From contig JBJXGV010000070.1 in the NCBI GenBank assembly GCA_046160485.1, positions 1 to 64,000 on the forward strand: a stretch of DNA of 64,000 nucleotides, read 5' to 3'. Position numbers and translations under genes: made by a program. Below are positions 60,555 to 64,000 of the stretch, in pieces. Each line of letters opens with the position of its first letter. Position 1 is the first letter of the stretch. The notes under the pieces are model-generated. The model did no database searches. It was not told where the DNA came from and saw nothing but the letters and a program-made list of their open reading frames with translations. Origin of the DNA: JBJXGV01 sp046160485. GTDB taxonomy: Bacteria > Orphanbacterota > Orphanbacteria > JBJXGV01.

Positions 60555-61928
60555 ATGTCGTCGATCGCCCCAGTTCTTGCGCGCGCCGCGTCGCAGCGCG
60601 ACCGCCACGTCGCCGAGCTAATCGAGTTTCTGCGAATCCCGAGTGTCTCCGCGGATTCGCGGCGGCGCGACGACATGGGGCGTTGCGCGGAGTTCGTCGC
60701 GGCGAAGCTGACGGCGGCTGGAATGGCCGCGCGCGTCTTCGCGACCGATGGGCATCCGATCGTCTACGGAGAGCTGCTCGGGGCGCCAGGCCGCCCCACC
60801 GTCCTCGTCTACGGCCACTACGACGTACAGCCGCCCGATCCGCTCGAGCTGTGGACGAGTCCGCCGTTCGAGCCGCGCATCGACGGCGAAAACGTCTACG
60901 CGCGCGGCGCCGCGGACGACAAGGGCCAGGTCTACACGCATATCAAGGCCGTCGAGGCCTACCGCGATGCGGGCATCCCGCTCCCCGTGAACGTGAAGTT
61001 CCTCATCGAGGGCGAAGAAGAGGTCGCGAGTGTGCATCTCGACGACTTCCTCGAGCGCGAAAAGAAGCGGCTGGCTTGTGATGTCGTCGTCATCTCCGAC
61101 ACCAATCAGTTCGCGCCGGGTATTCCCGCGATCACCTACGGGCTCCGCGGCCTGACGTACATGGAGATGCGCGTCGACGGCCCCGAGAGAGATCTTCACT
61201 CCGGCGCGTTCGGCGGGGCGCTCGTCAACCCCGCGACGGCACTCGCCGCGATACTCACGTCGCTCAAAGACGCAGGGGGCCGCATTCTGATTCCCGGCTT
61301 CCACGACGACATCGTGCCGCTCGCGAAGTGGGAGCGCGAGATGTGGGCCACGCTTCCGTTCGACGAAGAGGAGTTTCGGAAGATCGCCGGTTCGCCGCGG
61401 CTCACGGGCGAAACGGGGTACTCGACGCTCGAGCGGCGCTGGGCGCGGCCGACGCTCGAGATCAACGGGATCTACGGCGGTTACCAGGGCGAAGGCGCGA
61501 AGACAGTGATCCCCGCTTGGGCCGGCGCGAAGATCAGCATGCGGCTCGTTCCGAATCAAGACCCGACGCGGATCGCGGAGCTTTTCGAGCGCGCCGTCGC
61601 GGATCGTTGTCCGGAGGGCGCGCGCGTGTCGACGACACGCCTCTCGGGGGGCAAGCCAGTGTTGGTCGCGGTCGACAGCGCCGAAATGCGCGCCGCAAGC
61701 CGCGCGATCGAACGCGGCTTCGGAAAGAAACCCGTCCTCATTCGAACGGGTGGCTCGATCCCCGTGGTCGCGAGCTTCAAAGAAACCCTGGGCGCCGACT
61801 CGCTGCTCGTCGGGTGGGGCCGGCCAGATGACAACTGCCACTCACCGAACGAGAAATTTCACCTTGGCGACTTCCAAAAAGCGATCGAAACCTCAGCCAT
61901 CCTCTTCGCGGAACTCGGCGAAGCGTAA
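60555..61928 (+). CDS. M20-family metallopeptidase (dipeptidase)
   Basis: Protein of 457 aa. VYGHYDVQPP and ARGAADDKGQV give the first zinc ligands, LIEGEEEVAS the catalytic Glu and next ligand, and CHSPNEKFHLGD the last His. A dimerisation domain lies at about 190-350. The length and motifs match dipeptidases of the CNDP/PepV-like M20 branch, cytoplasmic enzymes that cleave dipeptides. No signal peptide. Followed by an overlapping NUDIX gene. Confidence 0.9.
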   Translation: MSSIAPVLARAASQRDRHVAELIEFLRIPSVSADSRRRDDMGRCAEFVAAKLTAAGMAARVFATDGHPIVYGELLGAPGRPTVLVYGHYDVQPPDPLELWTSPPFEPRIDGENVYARGAADDKGQVYTHIKAVEAYRDAGIPLPVNVKFLIEGEEEVASVHLDDFLEREKKRLACDVVVISDTNQFAPGIPAITYGLRGLTYMEMRVDGPERDLHSGAFGGALVNPATALAAILTSLKDAGGRILIPGFHDDIVPLAKWEREMWATLPFDEEEFRKIAGSPRLTGETGYSTLERRWARPTLEINGIYGGYQGEGAKTVIPAWAGAKISMRLVPNQDPTRIAELFERAVADRCPEGARVSTTRLSGGKPVLVAVDSAEMRAASRAIERGFGKKPVLIRTGGSIPVVASFKETLGADSLLVGWGRPDDNCHSPNEKFHLGDFQKAIETSAILFAELGEA

Positions 61929-62580
61929 GGGCTGGGTTCGCTCGTCCGGCAGCGAGCCCTCGTCCGACGCTTGGGCCGGCGACTATCGCTTCTGCCCCGC
62001 TTGCGGCGGGCGTCTGACGATGGCGACCGCATCCGCGTCTGCGACCGCGAAAACGACCGGGCCGTCGCGGCCGACGTGCAAAGCGTGCGGATTCGTCCAC
62101 TGGAGCGAGCCCAAGTTGGCGGCGTGCGCGGTCGTTATCCTCGGCGGCCGCGTGCTTCTCGCGCGGCGCGGCATCGAGCCATCGATCGGCAAGTGGGTGA
62201 TCCCGGGCGGGTTTGTCGAGCGCGGTGAGACGGTCGAGACTGCAGCCGTCCGCGAAACGCGCGAGGAGACAGGGCTCGACGTCAACCTCGTTGCGCTCCT
62301 GAACGTCTATTCGTATCACGGCGTCGGCGTCGTGCTTGTCGTGTTCGTCGCCGAGCCCACAAACGACAAACCCCCTGAGGCGCTCGACGAGACTCTCGAG
62401 GTGCGTTATTTCGCGTTCGACGAAATCCCGTGGGATGAAATCGGATTCTCGAGTTCGCACGACGCGCTGCGCGAGATCATCGAACTGGGCGTACCAGCTC
62501 GGGAACCGTTCCACTCCTCGATCTCGTCACAACCGCGTGCGAGGCGCTCTCGGCGCCTGGCGCGTTCCGGGAGCCGCTAA
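61828..62580 (+). CDS. NUDIX hydrolase with N-terminal zinc ribbon
   Basis: The recognisable protein starts with FCPACGGRL and CKACGFVHW, a four-Cys zinc ribbon, followed by a NUDIX domain with box GGFVERGE...RETREETG and a C-terminal basic tail. The layout resembles NADH-pyrophosphatase-type and ADP-ribose-type NUDIX enzymes. The start is uncertain: no ATG, GTG or TTG lies between the M20 stop and the ribbon, so translation must begin inside the M20 gene, at ATG 61828 (101-base overlap) or TTG 61864. A start after the ribbon (an ATG in the LTMAT stretch) would lose two zinc cysteines. The ParB-like gene follows 2 bases later. Confidence 0.72.
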   Translation: MTTATHRTRNFTLATSKKRSKPQPSSSRNSAKRKGWVRSSGSEPSSDAWAGDYRFCPACGGRLTMATASASATAKTTGPSRPTCKACGFVHWSEPKLAACAVVILGGRVLLARRGIEPSIGKWVIPGGFVERGETVETAAVRETREETGLDVNLVALLNVYSYHGVGVVLVVFVAEPTNDKPPEALDETLEVRYFAFDEIPWDEIGFSSSHDALREIIELGVPAREPFHSSISSQPRARRSRRLARSGSR

Positions 62581-62582
62581 CC

Positions 62583-63422
62583 GTGCTGGCTGATCTGCCC
62601 AATCTGAAAATCGTTCCGACGGCGAGCATTCACTTGCACGAGGAGTTCGACGAACAGCGCGCCGTCGGACTCGGCGCCAAGATGCGAAAGGCCGGCATCC
62701 TGACGAATCCGCCGATCGTCGCGGCGATTCCGCGTAAACGCGAGTATGTCGTGCTCGACGGCGCGAACCGCGTGACGGCGGCGGCGCGAATCCGCCTGCC
62801 GACCTTGCTCGTTCAACTCGTCGACTACGACGACGCGGAGATCGTGCTCTCGAATTGGGCGCACGTCGTGAGGGGATTTCCCGCGGCGAAGTTTTTCAGC
62901 GAGGCGCAGGCGCTCTACGGCGCGCGAATCGACGCCGCACCCTTCGCCGACGCGCGCCGCGAACTGGCGAATCGCCGCATTTCGTGCTTCTTCCATCACA
63001 AAGATCGCGGCACGTTCGTGCTGCGCCGCGTCACGACGCGTGGCTCGGATGCCACCGAGGTGAAAGCCCTTCGCGACATCACGGGAATCTACAAGGACCG
63101 CGCGTCGATCGTCAGAATCCCGCTCACGGCGGAAAACGCGAAAGACCTGGCCGTGTACGACGGATTCGTGGTCGCGTTTCCGACGTTCTCGAAGGCGGAC
63201 ATCGTGCGCTGCGCGGTGCGTCCGGACGACCGCCTCCCGACCGGCATTTCGCGCCACACGATTCCGCTGCGCGCGCTGCGTGTGAATCTCCCGCTGTCGG
63301 TGCTCCGCTCGTCGAAGCCGCTCACCGAGAAGAATCGTATCCTCGATGCGTTCATCGCGCGCAAGGCGCGCACGAGTTCGATCCGCCTCTACAACGAGCC
63401 GACGTTTATCTACGACGATTGA
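62583..63422 (+). CDS. ParB/Srx-fold protein, SbnI/SerK-like
   Basis: Protein of 279 aa. The N-terminal ParB-like domain has a conserved Glu-rich start (HLHEEFDEQRAVGLGAKM), IVAAIPRKREY and YVVLDGANRVTAA, the D-G-x-x-R signature of the ParB/sulfiredoxin fold. ParB-fold relatives include free serine kinases (SerK, SbnI), and the single-domain length with a long helical C-terminal part resembles them more than a chromosome-partition ParB. The GTG start lies 2 bases after the NUDIX stop. Serine kinase activity is inference. Confidence 0.6.
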   Translation: MLADLPNLKIVPTASIHLHEEFDEQRAVGLGAKMRKAGILTNPPIVAAIPRKREYVVLDGANRVTAAARIRLPTLLVQLVDYDDAEIVLSNWAHVVRGFPAAKFFSEAQALYGARIDAAPFADARRELANRRISCFFHHKDRGTFVLRRVTTRGSDATEVKALRDITGIYKDRASIVRIPLTAENAKDLAVYDGFVVAFPTFSKADIVRCAVRPDDRLPTGISRHTIPLRALRVNLPLSVLRSSKPLTEKNRILDAFIARKARTSSIRLYNEPTFIYDD

Positions 63423-63423
63423 T

Positions 63424-63440
63424 CGCGGTGCCCCACCGCG
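63424..63440. terminator. hairpin between convergent genes
   Basis: CGCGGTG and CACCGCG form a perfect 7-pair stem with a CCC loop in the 34 bases between the convergent ParB-like and SirB1-like genes. There is no T tract on either side, so termination would have to be rho-assisted. Confidence 0.35.
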
Positions 63441-63456
63441 CGCGGCGGGCGAGGCG

Positions 63457-64000
63457 TTATGCGCGCGCGCGCGGCGGCGTCTCGACGACGCTGATGAGCC
63501 GCGTGAGTCGATCGGCGCGCCCCTTGTCGTTCCCTTCGCGGCAGATGTGCACGAGGTTGCGGAGCATGCGGCAGAGGATTTCCCGCGGCGGCGACGGAAC
63601 GAAATGTTCGGGGCGCGGCTCGAATCCCGCCGCCGTAAGAAACCGCGCACAGTCACTCCGCGAAAGAATGCGGCCGCGGCTGAACGCGTCGACGAAATGC
63701 TCTTCGTCGGAGCACGAGAAACGCACGACGAAATGCCCGGGGAAACCGACGCCTTCCATCTTGAGCCCAACTCGCCGAGCGAGGAACAAGTAGACGAGCG
63801 ACAGCGTAATCGGAATTCCCGTGCGGCGATCGAGCACGCGGTTCATGTACGAGTTGTCCGCGTCGTAGTAGTCGAGACTGTTGCCGGAGAATCCGAACTC
63901 GTCGAAGAGGGTTTGCGCGAACGCGCCGAGGATATCGCGGCCGCGCCGCAGCCCGGCGAGCCGTTCGCGCAACGTCGCCGCCATCTCGGCGAGAAGGCGG
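63457..64000 (-). CDS. SirB1/transglutaminase-like protein (cut by right edge)
   Basis: The frame stays open to the window end, and the residues before the ATG at 63984 (RLLAE) continue the helix, so the start lies outside. The visible 180 codons match the SirB1/YchA family: NSYMNRVLDRRTGIPITLSL, VGFPGHFVVRF and FVDAFSRGRILS. The family has a transglutaminase-like fold and often TPR helices at the C-terminus (a short helical stretch is present). Function is unknown; in enterobacteria sirB1 lies near prmC and kdsA. Confidence 0.82.
   Translation of the reverse strand, partial: RLLAEMAATLRERLAGLRRGRDILGAFAQTLFDEFGFSGNSLDYYDADNSYMNRVLDRRTGIPITLSLVYLFLARRVGLKMEGVGFPGHFVVRFSCSDEEHFVDAFSRGRILSRSDCARFLTAAGFEPRPEHFVPSPPREILCRMLRNLVHICREGNDKGRADRLTRLISVVETPPRARA

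Noticed and set aside
1..64000. CRISPR arrays, insertion sequences, prophage or toxin-antitoxin genes
   Set aside because: No direct-repeat arrays, transposase or integrase motifs, or phage genes were seen; base composition and codon style look uniform across the window.

Overview
The window is about 64 kb of high-GC, gene-dense bacterial chromosome. It shows no rRNA, tRNA, CRISPR array or insertion sequence, and no stretch over 300 bases lacks a gene (the longest gap is about 220 bases, 59503-59720). The cell is probably a diderm: there is a lipoprotein, a Wzz-type chain-length regulator, an O-antigen-ligase-like protein and an exported protein ending in a FlgD-like/T9SS-like beta module. 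That ending, with the mixture of families, suggests an uncultured FCB-group candidate phylum such as Eisenbacteria, Krumholzibacteriota or Latescibacterota. This placement is inference; no phylogenetic marker in the window settles it.

Region 1 (1-7806) is a Dlt-like acyl-transfer locus. It holds a DltA-type adenylating ligase, a small acyl/peptidyl carrier protein, two very large proteins that each fuse an MBOAT acyltransferase to an SGNH domain (one on each strand), and a third SGNH domain cut by the left edge. In known systems (DltB/DltD, AlgI/AlgJ, PatA/PatB) the MBOAT and SGNH parts are separate proteins. This is the best candidate in the window for an undescribed system.

Region 2 (5215-16816, minus strand) looks like one 12-gene operon read from a promoter at 16823-16851: thymidine kinase, cytidine deaminase, deoxynucleoside kinase, RpiB-like isomerase with an N-terminal amphipathic helix, adenosine deaminase, SsnA-like aminohydrolase, cysteine-synthase-like enzyme, YgeW-like carbamoyltransferase, DUF2752 and TM2 membrane proteins, threonine-synthase-like enzyme and the second MBOAT-SGNH protein. 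Upstream on the same strand lie XdhC, BtpA-like, phosphopentomutase and a polytopic membrane protein (16901-21834). The theme is nucleoside and purine salvage or breakdown.

Region 3 (21899-33171) holds an exported PHP-domain protein, then a polyphosphate-flavoured cluster (CHAD protein, SixA, Ppx/GppA, two thymidylate-kinase-like proteins), a lipoprotein, a GT-C-like membrane protein and an SGNH protein. Region 4 (33180-45929) has an SGNH-TPR protein, a MoxR/VWA pair, DNA polymerase X and endonuclease III, an S41 peptidase-like protein, an alkaline-phosphatase-superfamily enzyme with a DHH phosphoesterase, and a ferritin-like protein. Region 5 (46046-54058) has MoaA behind a structured leader that resembles a molybdenum-cofactor riboswitch, a metallo-beta-lactamase-fold hydrolase and a small exopolysaccharide/O-antigen set. 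Region 6 (54150-64000) has threonine catabolism (Kbl, Tdh-like), QueG, ETF-ubiquinone oxidoreductase, a tiny zinc-binding protein, a family-2 glycosyltransferase, an M20 peptidase, a NUDIX hydrolase, a ParB-fold protein and a SirB1-like protein.

Two translation-initiation styles coexist. Many genes have strong Shine-Dalgarno sequences; several first-in-unit genes instead have a good -10 box about 6 to 10 bases before the start codon, as expected for leaderless mRNAs.
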